64,000 nt of DNA from Druceiella hillmani. Its lineage: Eukaryota; Arthropoda; Insecta; Lepidoptera; Hepialidae. Shown here piece after piece: positions 11,433 to 24,239 of the stretch (position 1 is the stretch's first letter; each line of letters begins with the position of its first letter). Position numbers and translations under genes: made by a program. A model generated the notes under the pieces. It was not told the origin of the DNA, made no database searches, and saw only the letters and a list, made by a program, of their open reading frames with translations. The stretch is from NCBI GenBank assembly GCA_039881145.1, contig JAYKKI010000095.1:7120501-7184500 (forward strand). The letters run 5' to 3'.

Positions 11433-11546
11433 AACTTAAAGAATTTTGTTCATTTTTTATCAGCATTCGAAATTATCAAGATAATGAATTATCATTATCT
11501 TGATAATTTCAAATGCTGATAAAAAATTAACAAAATTCTTTAAGTT
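11433..11546. repeat. 114-bp near-perfect palindrome
   Basis: The arms run from 'aacttaaagaattttgtt' on the left to 'aacaaaattctttaagtt' on the right and meet at 'aagataatga-atta-tcattatctt', leaving a 4-nt centre. Only a few mismatches occur. It begins about ten bases beyond the outer end of the mariner A right TIR. Such a structure could extrude as a cruciform or fold as a hairpin in the Mia40 pre-mRNA. Confidence 0.85.
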
Positions 11547-11803
11547 TACCATATTCATTAGAATATGCCTAGTAAAAATTATCGTCATAATTATCATGAT
11601 AATTATCCGATAATTATCAAACAAATATATATCAATAGATCATTATTTAACTGGTATTATCTATCAGTTTTATGTTAGAAACGAGTAGCTTAATAATAAA
11701 TTATACACGTTTAAGAACCCAGGAAGTTATTACTTATTTTAGCTATGATTTCGCAATTGAATTACTTATAAATTATAAAATAAAACTTTCACTTAGGCAA
11801 AAA

Positions 11804-13211
11804 TCAAGCTACATTTGATTTAATAAACTTAATGTGTGGAGTATCATCCTCATACCCCTCAGTTGCATCAACTGTTTGAGGATTGTCTGAATCTGAAGAT
11901 TTCAAATTCAAAATAACACTTAAATATAATTTCAGATTCTCAGTTTGCTGATTAAAGTATTTAAAATTGGATGTCAATTTTACTTTGTCATTCCCCAGCC
12001 GATATTGACTACACAAAATACAGAAATCGACTGAATGATGAAAAACGTCATTAACTGCTCACAAAATGAAAAAAAGTTTTCTTTTTGTGGCCATTATCCA
12101 TTTTCCAAGGACATCTTTTTCTACCACATCATAGCAGAACATCCACCGTGTGTTATGTTTATGTCATTTTCTTGTGACAGGTCTTGTCTCATTTTTTAAT
12201 TAAGCCATATTTTTAAAGTTATTGAACGTGTGGCCATCAAGATTATTATCTTGAGTGTCAACTAAGACAAAGAGCCCTTCGAGAGTTGTAATACTGCAGA
12301 AAATTAAAGGTTCATTGTGAACATTGTTCCATGAGTGGCATGCAAACAGTTTTATTTTAAACTTTTTCTTTGCATTCGAGGTTTCTGTTTAAGTTTTTAT
12401 AAAATTTCATTACCTATTTCGTATACAGAGGTATTAATACTGGGCGTAAAATAGCCATACAATCTTTAAATTCTTGGTGATCAAGATGCTTGAAAAGCGT
12501 AATTATGGCTTAACAATATTTACCAATTTGCATCTTAATCTTTTCAGAAAATTTTTTTGTTATTAAAACCTTTATATTTTTCAACTTTGACGTTCTTTAA
12601 GTTAATCAAGATAGGGTGAAAATATCCTGTAATCGAGTTCCTAAAATAAAACATAAATGTTAGTATCACTCATTACAATACCAATAACTAAGATTTATTA
12701 AAATGAAAGCAGCAATAAGTTTAAAAAACGAAAGCACCTGAACTAGTGGTTGTGGCACCTGAACTAGTGGTTGTGGCTGTGGTTTAGCAGTGCCAGCATT
12801 GGGTTCACACGATGCAGTATTTTAAGATTCCATGCTGACAAGTCTTGCTATGCTTTCTCAATTGATCTAAAATCCTTTGCATTTTTTGCGGTGTATCCAA
12901 AATTCAGTGTTTTTGATTGTAATGCAGCGAAAGTTTGACCAAATAGGCATGAAGTTGAAGAAATGAACGATGACTATATTTTCCTTTTTTAAGCAGGTTT
13001 AGAAAATTAAAGCTTGGAAACTAATCAATACAAATGAAGAATGACTTAAAATTTCACAAAAACGAAACACAACATGGGAAACCCCATCATAAACATTAAG
13101 TGGCGCTCGTCGCGTTACATGTAGTTGCTTAATATTACTAAAAACTTTTACTGAAAAATTTAAGACAATTTGAATAGTGCCAAATTCAATATTTTTGATT
13201 ACGGATATCAA
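11804..13211 (-). pseudogene. Decayed coding remnant, probably a transposon, family unknown
   Basis: Minus-strand reading shows protein-like stretches separated by stops and shifts. From 12500 down to 11804 these include 'HQEFKDCMAILRPVLIPLY', then 'PLIFCSITTLEGLFVLVDTQ' followed by 'DGHTFNNFKNM', then 'TRWMFCYDVVEKDVLGKW', and an acidic tail at 11804-12016. I do not recognise the family; the 'TRW...YD' piece only vaguely recalls hAT-type transposases. Two perfect 21-bp tandem copies lie at 12734-12775. Clusters of 'gataattatc' occur near 11590-11620 and 13208-13290 and might mark the ends of one element. Confidence 0.35.
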
Positions 13212-13310
13212 GATAATTATCCCCTATATTTTTATAATTTCCCTATATCTTAATAACTATCAAACATAATTATTGGTGTTAATTATCGCTTCGAACCCTG
13301 TTTAGTATGT

Positions 13311-13352
13311 TATGAACAAGCTACATGCATACTTGCATGTATCTTGTTCATA
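13311..13352. repeat. Short hairpin (19-bp stem)
   Basis: Arms 13311-13329 and 13334-13352 ('tatgaacaagctacatgca' and its complement) pair with one mismatch around a 4-nt loop. It may be the terminal hairpin of the neighbouring decayed element. Nothing is recognised from 13353 to 14990 apart from a short diverged duplication near 14233/14270. Confidence 0.6.
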
Positions 13353-14989
13353 ATACTTAGTAAGAATTTAGCTATATTTATTACAATATGAGCGACAATA
13401 GAAGTGTATGTATTATTTAAATTAATTGAACATTTTTATGCAAAGTAGTGTTAGTGTACGAACTGAACAAAAAATAATAATTCGTTTTCATTATTTTGTA
13501 CATACCAGGATTGTAAATATTTGAAACTTTAAATACAGCCACCTAAGATTCAGTTTACTAATCACTTGTGTTATTCTTAATTATCTCTCATATATTTAAA
13601 ATGTGATGCTCTAATTTTGTCTTATATCTAGCAGCTGCTCTCTGGTGATACCTTGGTTCATTTCAGATTAGTGTTGGTAATTCAAAATTGGTAGTAACAG
13701 TATGTTTGACAAAAGTATGTATGGTAAATATTTTCCCTGGAGTCTAGGAGATAATAGGTTCAAAGGCAAGCAATTAATAGGACGTTTCTCCTGAAACTCT
13801 TTCTATTCAAAGTCTGAATTACCATTCGAACTTGGTTATAGAAGTTATATTTCAATATGAATGCCACATACAAATCATGTTACGAAGCCATGTTTCTGTG
13901 TTTGCATCCGAAAGGACCGAAAATGTCATATGGAACTACTGCTAAATACATGAAAATGTCAAGGACATTTTGAGTGACTGAAACAAAAAAAAATGTAAAA
14001 ACTAGTAAACAGTAATTTTACAGGTATTTGAGAAGAAAATCCATCAGTCAGCAACAACATATTAAAATTAAAAATTAAAGTGAAGAAGTCACATTAAATC
14101 AACATCTTGTAGGTATATTCATGAATAGGGTTACCACATGCAATTAGCTAAAGAGCAGATACTAAATTTTTAAAAAATCGAGTCAAACTTCTATATGTAT
14201 AACTTATATAAACTTGACAATATTTGAAAAATTTTCTAATGACCAGATATAATATGAATGATGAAGAAGTTCTAATGATCAGATATAATATAAGTCAAAT
14301 AAAAGTAATATAAAACATATCACTAATTAAAGTAGAAAGTAAAAGCAGACTAAAAGTTTTTAAATAATAACTTGCAGACATTTGAGATTGCAATAACAGT
14401 AATGTTTACAGAGGTAGTTGAAAGCAGAAGGAAAATAAATTTACTCTTAAAACATTACGAGCAGTACATTCTAATTGGCCAGTCCTATCTGCAGTTCATG
14501 ATTGTTTGGTTTTTGATGATTTCTCGTCCGTCTTTTTTAATATAAAGATTCGCGTTACAAATTGTATTTCTTATTTGATCTTTACACATGTGGACGAGTC
14601 AAGGAGGGAATGTGGATTAATTTATATTAATCTAAGTTAATTCGATTTATATTTTTAAAATGAACGATTTTAAAAATAGAAAGAATATTCAATTCGCACA
14701 TATCTATTATTATCAGAGTAAAACCAGCTTTAACGATAAGAACTTTCTATTAACGAGACCAATTTTTTTAATCAAATCTGCTGATAAGAAACCAAAACAA
14801 CGAATATAATACACCATCCATCATGATCTGTTTCTAATATCAGTTTCAATTTAACAGCGGCTACTTGTTGTAAATATAGATTTCAAAGACCAATAGTTTT
14901 ATGTCAACCTCAAATGGTAATAGTATAAAACTACAGTAAATTTTGTGATACATTTATAAACTTATATTTGGTCGATAAATAAAATTGTT

Positions 14990-15790
14990 TGATCTTTTGA
15001 TTGCTGTAAAATACAATTTATTTAATATCCAAAATATATACGAATCAATCGTCTGTTAGCCACACTTTTCTACAACTTCTTACATTCTTCCACCAATGCT
15101 AAATCCATAAATCATCTGAGATCTATTTAGGAAAAACTATTCCAGTCGCATTTGCATCATTATAAGTAGTTTTCCTGTCCAGAGATTTCTATAGTGAAAG
15201 CTTACCCAAGCAAATGATAATCGGAAGATGCCAGATCCGGTGAAGCAAAACATCCCAAACAAGTCTTAGCAATATTTTTTGTACATTTAGTGATTTGACT
15301 TTGTCATAGTGGAGATGAATCTTTTCCCTTTTGCTAATTTTGGGTGCTCTAAACATATTACATGTTTCAGTTTCATTGACATGAAGCTATTTATGGTTGG
15401 GTCCATTTTCTTGCCTGATGGTAAGGATTGTGAATAAATCATATTTTTATAGTCCCGTTATATTGAGAGAATATAAATTTCTTTAGGTGCAACAAAACAT
15501 ACGGCGTTACACGTAAAGAAATTTATACTCTGTAGGTTTTTTGTGGTGGCTCGCTATGGCTCTTCTGTAATTTTTTAAATACTATGCAATCATAAACATG
15601 GTACTTATGATCTTTCATAACCAGCCGCTTCAAAAATGGATCATTCTCTTGGCATTTCACTGGTGTACCACACATGAAAATGTGAGCGGTTAAATTGACC
15701 TCAGTCAATTCGTATGGTAGCTAAACTCCAAGTTTAGCTAAACTCCAAGTGTAGGAAACATACTGTAACGTTTGCAATGTACATTACAAA
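14990..15790 (-). pseudogene. mariner B transposase fragment
   Basis: The minus-strand reading aligns to the middle and C-terminal half of a mariner transposase. In order: 'KLGV' then 'LPYELTEVNLTAHIF' (about 15690-15760), 'ENDPFLKRLV' followed by a degraded GDEKW-like KDHKY and 'SEPPQKT' (15523-15650), a degraded HDNARPH region, 'LLRLVWDVLLH', and a PDLASSDYHL-like stretch near 15212-15250. Stops and shifts are frequent. No TIRs were found and the N-terminal DNA-binding domain is missing. It differs in sequence from mariner A, so it is a separate insertion. Confidence 0.75.
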
Positions 15791-16174
15791 TCTTTCTATG
15801 AGCTTTCCATGCTAGTTATCTTTCTTGAAGAAAATGAACTTTGTATTTTCTCCATTCACAACTACGCAATACGCACAATATTATATTTACAAATAGGTTA
15901 TGTGGTACATTGCCTTTCAGTACTGTGGTAAAAAGATAGCGGTCCAAGTAAATTTACTTCAACAAAAAACCAAATGAACTTATTTACCAACCGAATATAA
16001 ATAGGTGTTTGGTATATTGATGTAGAGTTTAAAAAGAGTGATAACAAAGCTTATTTAGAACTTATTTCACTAAATATATTGTGAAAACTGCTGTATATTT
16101 CCAAAGCAAAAAATGACAATTGCTAATATTGTAATCGTTCAAATCAGAAAAAGGTTTCCCTTTATAATAAATAT

Positions 16175-16233
16175 TTATATGCACAATAAATATTTATACG
16201 TACATTTATATGCACAATAAATATTTATACGTA
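16175..16233. repeat. Two direct copies of about 28 bp (31-bp period)
   Basis: The phrase 'tatgcacaataaatattta' occurs twice, 31 bp apart. The second copy supplies the ATG of a 104-codon + strand frame (16210-16524). That frame includes 'ITIRKVESKLGM', reminiscent of the helix-turn-helix of IS630/Tc1-mariner transposases, but this is too weak to call a gene. Confidence 0.5.
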
Positions 16234-16524
16234 TTAGTGTCTCTTTACCTCCACTCATTTATCAAGAGCAATTTCATGACAGCAGTATCTAATGAACAAG
16301 TCTCCTATAATACTTTTCACTACCTCGTGAAAATCCTCCATCATGCAGAATTTAGTGAAAAAATTGAACATTACGTTGCTGTACTAGATGAAGAAATTGT
16401 GAGTGCATTTTTTACTGAACCTAAAATTACTATTAGAAAAGTTGAAAGTAAACTAGGGATGTACCTATCGATCAGTTCCAAAAACAGAAACAAAATGTCT
16501 AAAATGCATTATTACTTTTGTTAA

Positions 16525-18426
16525 TTTTAACAGTATGCTGACGTCATAGATGAATAGTTTTTTAAATGATCCTGTAAAAAGAAGACTTAACATTTTCTAA
16601 AGGGTACAACAAATTTATTAATATTATTTCTCAAAAGTGTTTTTGTTGGAAGACCATATCTCCCTTAATACTTCATTAAAACCATTGATTGAGCTATCAT
16701 ATTGAAGTTACGAAAAATAAACAATTTAAAATTAGTTTTATCTCTATATATTATTTTTCAAAGGTGTTTATATTGTAAACAGCGCCATCTGTTGACAATT
16801 TGTTTAACTAAACTTTATGTATTTTTTCCCCTTACTTAATTATTTTAGATATTATTAAAAATTGCACTATAAAGTCCATATTGATAATGAATTATGACAA
16901 ATATTATTAAATATTATTTGAGACAGGGCACGGATCCCTCGATGCATGATCCTACTATAAACTGATTAACTAAATAAAATACCTTTCACTTATCTTCACA
17001 TTATATTATCATTCAGTGACTTGCAAATTAATCGCATGGGCCAACTAGTTTGCATTATTAAGCCAATGCAGGCAAAAGCTCTGCTAGAAAAAACAAATGT
17101 AATTTCAATATAAATTTACTCTTCCTTTTTGCTCCATAATACCTTACTTGATAAGAAATATGAATTTTTCCAAAAGACTCTCATGACAGTGGGAGACATA
17201 TGAGTAATTAGCAATGATTGGTCGGCTTCTCTCTTAATAATAGTAAAACAAATTTTAAGTGATTTCATTATGATCGCCATAGGCAACACTACTCGGTTCA
17301 TAGTCTAACACCATTGTTTTATGCCTGAAAATAAATGAAAAAATGTGCACATGTTGCGATCAACTCATCATGAAACATGTGCAAAATTAAAAAGAAATAA
17401 AGTTGGGAATAACCACAACTGAAATGTAATATTGAATCCATGCTTACATTAAAAATGGTTTGTGTTACGATATGGAACAAGCAAACAACTTCAGTAAATT
17501 AAAGAAATTAAATTAGCAAAATTTTGTTTTGACATTGGTATTACTTTTTACAAAAATATTATATTTACATGATTATTTTTGTATGTAAAAGTAGAATTCG
17601 CACTACAAGGGTTCTGTGCATATATATGCATGTAAAATTTATGGGCATACATTATTTCTTTTAAATTATATACAGATGTTGGTTGACAGGTGTAGTAAGA
17701 TTGGATGGATGGTCTCTAAAATGGATGATATAAATAATCGATAACATTTTTAGATTTGCCCCTTTATTACGGAAAAAATAATTTTTTCAGTAAAAAATAT
17801 TTTTTATTACCTACATGTTGTGTATTGTAATTACATTTAAACATTTCACCATTATAAATAGAACCTCAATAAAAAAAACCTAGGGACTGAATTACCCGTG
17901 TAATCAATTTTTCTTTCTGTGAAATAATACTCGTAATCTCAATATTCAAAACGAAATAAGTGGTGCATTGCATCAAGATGTATCACCTTGATGAGACCGC
18001 ACAGTGCCCGGTACACGTGCACTGCAGAACTCTTAATCGTTGCATTAATATAATCTCGAGAAAGAGATGAGGATATATACAATTATTATTAATTTTTATT
18101 TGTACCCAGAATTTAATAACACTATAAATATCACTGCGAGTTTTCATCACGTCAATATGTTGCTTAGTATATCCTTCACAGATATAAAAATATCGCGAAT
18201 TTCTCATAAACTATGAGACTTACAATCATCAATATAGTTTTCCATAAACCCCTAGTAATGCTGCGTTTTGATAATTGTGGCATTAAGAGTCTCATAGATG
18301 GTGGAATATGTTTTTTTTATGTTTTCAGCAATATAAAAAAGTATTGTACATAAAAATCTGAAAAAAATTATTTTAAATTCCATATGACTCGCCCTTTCAA
18401 GTCTAATTTTTACATTTTCTGCAACT
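16525..18426. other. Mia40 intron: no gene recognised
   Basis: AT-rich intronic DNA. An 'agcgccatct' motif sits at 16781-16790; similar motifs recur across the window. Frames at 17116-17301 and 17983-18207 (minus) have no recognisable relatives. Confidence 0.4.
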
Positions 18427-21400
18427 TTTAGTAATGGAAACTAGCTACCCATTCCTGTTTTGCTCAAGTAAAAAGGAACCATGGCTCGTTTGGTTTTATT
18501 CCCTACATCATATAAAAATTGTTCACTGTTACTGATTTTCCAAAAACTCTGAAATAGGGTGATTCATTCCTTTTGTCGCAAAGCTTACATACAAATTTTT
18601 GACTCTGATTATTTTGGAATTTTCATACAATCTTCCACACCCATTTCCAAACACTTAGTTTGCATTTCAACATAACCCTTTCATTTCAACATAACCCTTT
18701 AGTAATGAAAACTAGTTCAACATAACCCTTTAGTAATGGAACTTAGTTTGCATTTCAACATAACCCTTTAGTAATGGAACTTAGTTTGCATTTCAACATA
18801 ACCCTTTAGTAATGGAAACTAGCTACCCATTCCTGTTTTGCTCAAGTAAAAAGGAACCATGGCTCGTTTGGTTTTATTCCCTACATCATATAAAAATTGT
18901 TCACTGTTACTGATTTTCCAAAAACTCTGAAATAGGGTGATTCATTCCTTTTGTCGCAAAGCTTACATACAAATTTTTGACTCTGATTATTTTGGAATTT
19001 TCATACAATCTTCCACACCCATTTCCAAACACTTAGTTTGCATTTCAACATAACCCTTTCATTTCAACATAACCCTTTAGTAATGAAAACTAGTTCAACA
19101 TAACCCTTTAGTAATGGAACTTAGTTTGCATTTCAACATAACCCTTTAGTAATGGAACTTAGTTTGCATTTCAACATAACCCTTTAGTAATGGAAACTAG
19201 CTACCCATTCCTGTTTTACTCAAGTAAAAAGGAACCATGGCTCGTTTGGTTTTATTCCCTACATCATATAAAAATTGTTCACTGTTACTGATTTTCCAAA
19301 AACTCTGAAATAGGGTGATTCATTCCTTTTGTCGCAAAGCTTACATACAAATTTTTGACTCTGATTATTTTGGAATTTTCATACAATCTTCCACACCCAT
19401 TTCCAAACACTTAGTTTGCATTTCAACATAACCCTTTCATTTCAACATAACCCTTTAGTAATGAAAACTAGTTCAACATAACCCTTTAGTAATGGAACTT
19501 AGTTTGCATTTCAACATAACCCTTTAGTAATGGAACTTAGTTTGCATTTCAACATAACCCTTTAGTAATGGAAACTAGCTACCCATTCCTGTTTTGCTCA
19601 AGTAAAAAGGAACCATGGCTCGTTTGGTTTTATTCCCTACATCATATAAAAATTGTTCACTGTTACTGATTTTCCAAAAACTCTGAAATAGGGTGATTCA
19701 TTCCTTTTGTCGCAAAGCTTACATACAAATTTTTGACTCTGATTATTTTGGAATTTTCATACAATCTTCCACACCCATTTCCAAATACTTAGTTTGCATT
19801 TCAACATAACCCTTTCATTTCAACATAACCCTTTAGTAATGAAAACTAGTTCAACATAACCCTTTAGTAATGGAACTTAGTTTGCATTTCAACATAACCC
19901 TTTAGTAATGGAACTTAGTTTGCATTTCAACATAACCCTTTAGTAATGGAAACTAGCTACCCATTCCTGTTTTGCTCAAGTAAAAAGGAACCATGGCTCG
20001 TTTGGTTTTATTCCCTACATCATATAAAAATTGTTCACTGTTACTGATTTTCCAAAAACTCTGAAATAGGGTGATTCATTCCTTTTGTCGCAAAGCTTAC
20101 ATACAAATTTTTGACTCTGATTATTTTGGAATTTTCATACAATCTTCCACACCCATTTCCAAACACTTAGTTTGCATTTCAACATAACCCTTTCATTTCA
20201 ACATAACCCTTTAGTAATGAAAACTAGTTCAACATAACCCTTTAGTAATGGAACTTAGTTTGCATTTCAACATAACCCTTTAGTAATGGAACTTAGTTTG
20301 CATTTCAACATAACCCTTTAGTAATGGAAACTAGCTACCCATTCCTGTTTTGCTCAAGTAAAAAGGAACCATGGCTCGTTTGGTTTTATTCCCTACATCA
20401 TATAAAAATTGTTCACTGTTACTGATTTTCCAAAAACTCTGAAATAGGGTGATTCATTCCTTTTGTCGCAAAGCTTACATACAAATTTTTGACTCTGATT
20501 ATTTTGGAATTTTCATACAATCTTCCACACCCATTTCCAAACACTTAGTTTGCATTTCAACATAACCCTTTCATTTCAACATAACCCTTTAGTAATGAAA
20601 ACTAGTTCAACATAACCCTTTAGTAATGGAACTTAGTTTGCATTTCAACATAACCCTTTAGTAATGGAACTTAGTTTGCATTTCAACATAACCCTTTAGT
20701 AATGGAAACTAGCTACCCATTCCTGTTTTGCTCAAGTAAAAAGGAACCATGGCTCGTTTGGTTTTATTCCCTACATCATATAAAAATTGTTCACTGTTAC
20801 TGATTTTCCAAAAACTCTGAAATAGGGTGATTCATTCCTTTTGTCGCAAAGCTTACATACAAATTTTTGACTCTGATTATTTTGGAATTTTCATACAATC
20901 TTCCACACCCATTTCCAAACACTTAGTTTGCATTTCAACATAACCCTTTCATTTCAACATAACCCTTTAGTAATGAAAACTAGTTCAACATAACCCTTTA
21001 GTAATGGAACTTAGTTTGCATTTCAACATAACCCTTTAGTAATGGAACTTAGTTTGCATTTCAACATAACCCTTTAGTAATGGAAACTAGCTACCCATTC
21101 CTGTTTTGCTTAAGTAAAAAGGAACCATGGCTCGTTTGGTTTTATTCCCTACATCATATAAAAATTGTTCACTGTTACTGATTTTCCAAAAACTCTGAAA
21201 TAGGGTGATTCATTCCTTTTGTCGCAAAGCTTACATACAAATTTTTGACTCTGATTATTTTGGAATTTTCATACAATCTTCCACACCCATTTCCAAACAC
21301 TTAGTTTGCATTTCAACATAACCCTTTCATTTCAACATAACCCTTTAGTAATGAAAACTAGTTCAACATAACCCTTTAGTAATGGAACTTAGTTTGCATT

Positions 21401-24239
21401 TCAACATAACCCTTTAGTAATGGAACTTAGTTTGCATTTCAACATAACCCTTTAGTAATGGAAACTAGCTACCCATTCCTGTTTTGCTCAAGTAAAAAGG
21501 AACCATGGCTCGTTTGGTTTTATTCCCTACATCATATAAAAATTGTTCACTGTTACTGATTTTCCAAAAACTCTGAAATAGGGTGATTCATTCCTTTTGT
21601 CGCAAAGCTTACATACAAATTTTTGACTCTGATTATTTTGGAATTTTCATACAATCTTCCACACCCATTTCCAAACACTTAGTTTGCATTTCAACATAAC
21701 ACTTTCATTTCAACATAACCCTTTAGTAATGAAAACTAGTTCAACATAACCCTTTAGTAATGGAACTTAGTTTGCATTTCAACATAACCCTTTAGTAATG
21801 GAACTTAGTTTGCATTTCAACATAACCCTTTAGTAATGGAAACTAGCTACCCATTCCTGTTTTGCTCAAGTAAAAAGGAACCATGGCTCGTTTGGTTTTA
21901 TTCCCTACATCATATAAAAATTGTTCACTGTAACTGATTTTCCAAAAACTCTGAAATAGGGTGATTCATTCCTTTTGTCGCAAAGCTTACATACAAATTT
22001 TTGACTCTGATTATTTTGGAATTTTCATACAATCTTCCACACCCATTTCCAAACACTTAGTTTGCATTTCAACATAACCCTTTCATTTCAACATAACCCT
22101 TTAGTAATGGAAACTAGTTCAACATAACCCTTTAGTAATGGAACTTAGTTTGCATTTCAACATAACCCTTTAGTAATGGAAACTAGCTACCCATTCCTGT
22201 TTTGCTCAAGTAAAAAGGAACCATGGCTCGTTTGGTTTTATTCCCTACATCATATAAACATTGTTCACTGTAACTGATTTTCCAAAAACTCTGAAATAGG
22301 GTGATTCATTCCTTTTGTCGCAAAGCTTACATACAAATTTTTGACTCTGATTATTTTGGAATTTTCATACAATCTTCCACACCCATTTCCAAACACTTAG
22401 TTTGCATTTCAACATAACCCTTTCATTTCAACATAACCCTTTAGTAATGGAAACTAGTTCAACATAACCCTTTAGTAATGGAACTTAGTTTGCATTTCAA
22501 CATAACCCTTTAGTAATGGAAACTAGCTACCCATTCCTGTTTTGCTCAAGTAAAAAGGAACCATGGCTCGTTTGGTTTTATTCCCTACATCATATAAAAA
22601 TTGTTCACTGTTACTGATTTTCCAAAAACTCTGAAATAGGGTGATTCATTCCTTTTGTCGCAAAGCTTACATACAAATTTTTGACTCTGATTATTTTGGA
22701 ATTTTCATACAATCTTCCACACCCATTTCCAAACACTTAGTTTGCATTTCAACATAACCCTTTCATTTCAACATAACCCTTTAGTAATGAAAACTAGTTC
22801 AACATAACCCTTTAGTAATGGAACTTAGTTTGCATTTCAACATAACCCTTTAGTAATGGAACTTAGTTTGCATTTCAACATAACCCTTTAGTAATGGAAA
22901 CTAGCTACCCATTCCTGTTTTGCTCAAGTAAAAAGGAACCATGGCTCGTTTGGTTTTATTCCCTACATCATATAAAAATTGTTCACTGTTACTGATTTTC
23001 CAAAAACTCTGAAATAGGGTGATTCATTCCTTTTGTCGCAAAGCTTACATACAAATTTTTGACTCTGATTATTTTGGAATTTTCATACAATCTTCCACAC
23101 CCATTTCCAAACACTTAGTTTGCATTTCAACATAACCCTTTCATTTCAACATAACCCTTTAGTAATGAAAACTAGTTCAACATAACCCTTTAGTAATGGA
23201 ACTTAGTTTGCATTTCAACATAACCCTTTAGTAATGGAACTTAGTTTGCATTTCAACATAACCCTTTAGTAATGGAAACTAGCTACCCATTCCTGTTTTG
23301 CTCAAGTAAAAAGGAACCATGGCTCGTTTGGTTTTATTCCCTACATCATATAAAAATTGTTCACTGTAACTGATTTTCCAAAAACTCTGAAATAGGGTGA
23401 TTCATTCCTTTTGTCGCAAAGCTTACATACAAATTTTTGACTCTGATTATTTTGGAATTTTCATACAATCTTCCACACCCATTTCCAAACACTTAGTTTG
23501 CATTTCAACATAACCCTTTCATTTCAACATAACCCTTTAGTAATGGAAACTAGTTCAACATAACCCTTTAGTAATGGAACTTAGTTTGCATTTCAACATA
23601 ACCCTTTAGTAATGGAAACTAGCTACCCATTCCTGTTTTGCTCAAGTAAAAAGGAACCATGGCTCGTTTGGTTTTATTCCCTACATCATATAAACATTGT
23701 TCACTGTAACTGATTTTCCAAAAACTCTGAAATAGGGTGATTCATTCCTTTTGTCGCAAAGCTTACATACAAATTTTTGACTCTGATTATTTTGGAATTT
23801 TCATACAATCTTCCACACCCATTTCCAAACACTTAGTTTGCATTTCAACATAACCCTTTCATTTCAACATAACCCTTTAGTAATGGAAACTAGTTCAACA
23901 TAACCCTTTAGTAATGGAACTTAGTTTGCATTTCAACATAATCCTTTAGTAATGGAACTTAGTTTGCATTTCAACATAACCCTTTAGTAATGGAAACTAG
24001 CTACCCATTCCTGTTTTGCTCAAGTAAAAAGGAACCATGGCTCGTTTGGTTTTATTCCCTACATCATATAAAAATTGTTCACTGTAACTGATTTTCCAAA
24101 AACTCTGAAATAGGGTGATTCATTCCTTTTGTCGCAAAGCTTACATACAAATTTTTGACTCTGATTATTTTGGAATTTTCATACAATCTTCCACACCCAT
24201 TTCCAAACACTTAGTTTGCATTTCAACATAACCCTTTCA
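18427..24239. repeat. Satellite array: 16 monomers of 378 or 340 bp with 38-bp subrepeats
   Basis: Monomer starts, taken at 'gtaatggaaactagc', are 18431, 18809, 19187, 19565, 19943, 20321, 20699, 21077, 21455, 21833, 22173, 22513, 22891, 23269, 23609 and 23987. The last monomer is cut short near 24239. Spacing is 378 bp, except 340 bp for those starting at 21833, 22173 and 23269, which lack one 38-bp subrepeat. Each monomer has a unique block of about 250 bp and a nested block in which 'ttcaacataacccttt' recurs five times (four in the short form). Monomers differ by only a few substitutions, so the array is young or actively homogenised. No long reading frame exists on either strand. The array lies wholly inside the Mia40 intron. 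Confidence 0.97.

Noticed and set aside
16210..16524. Possible helix-turn-helix transposase N-terminus
   Set aside because: Only a dozen residues resemble such domains; there is no downstream catalytic region or inverted ends.
18427..24239. CRISPR-like or telomeric array
   Set aside because: Repeats are 340-378 bp and contiguous with no unique spacers. The 'cataaccctttag' core is not the insect TTAGG telomere repeat and is embedded in a long monomer.
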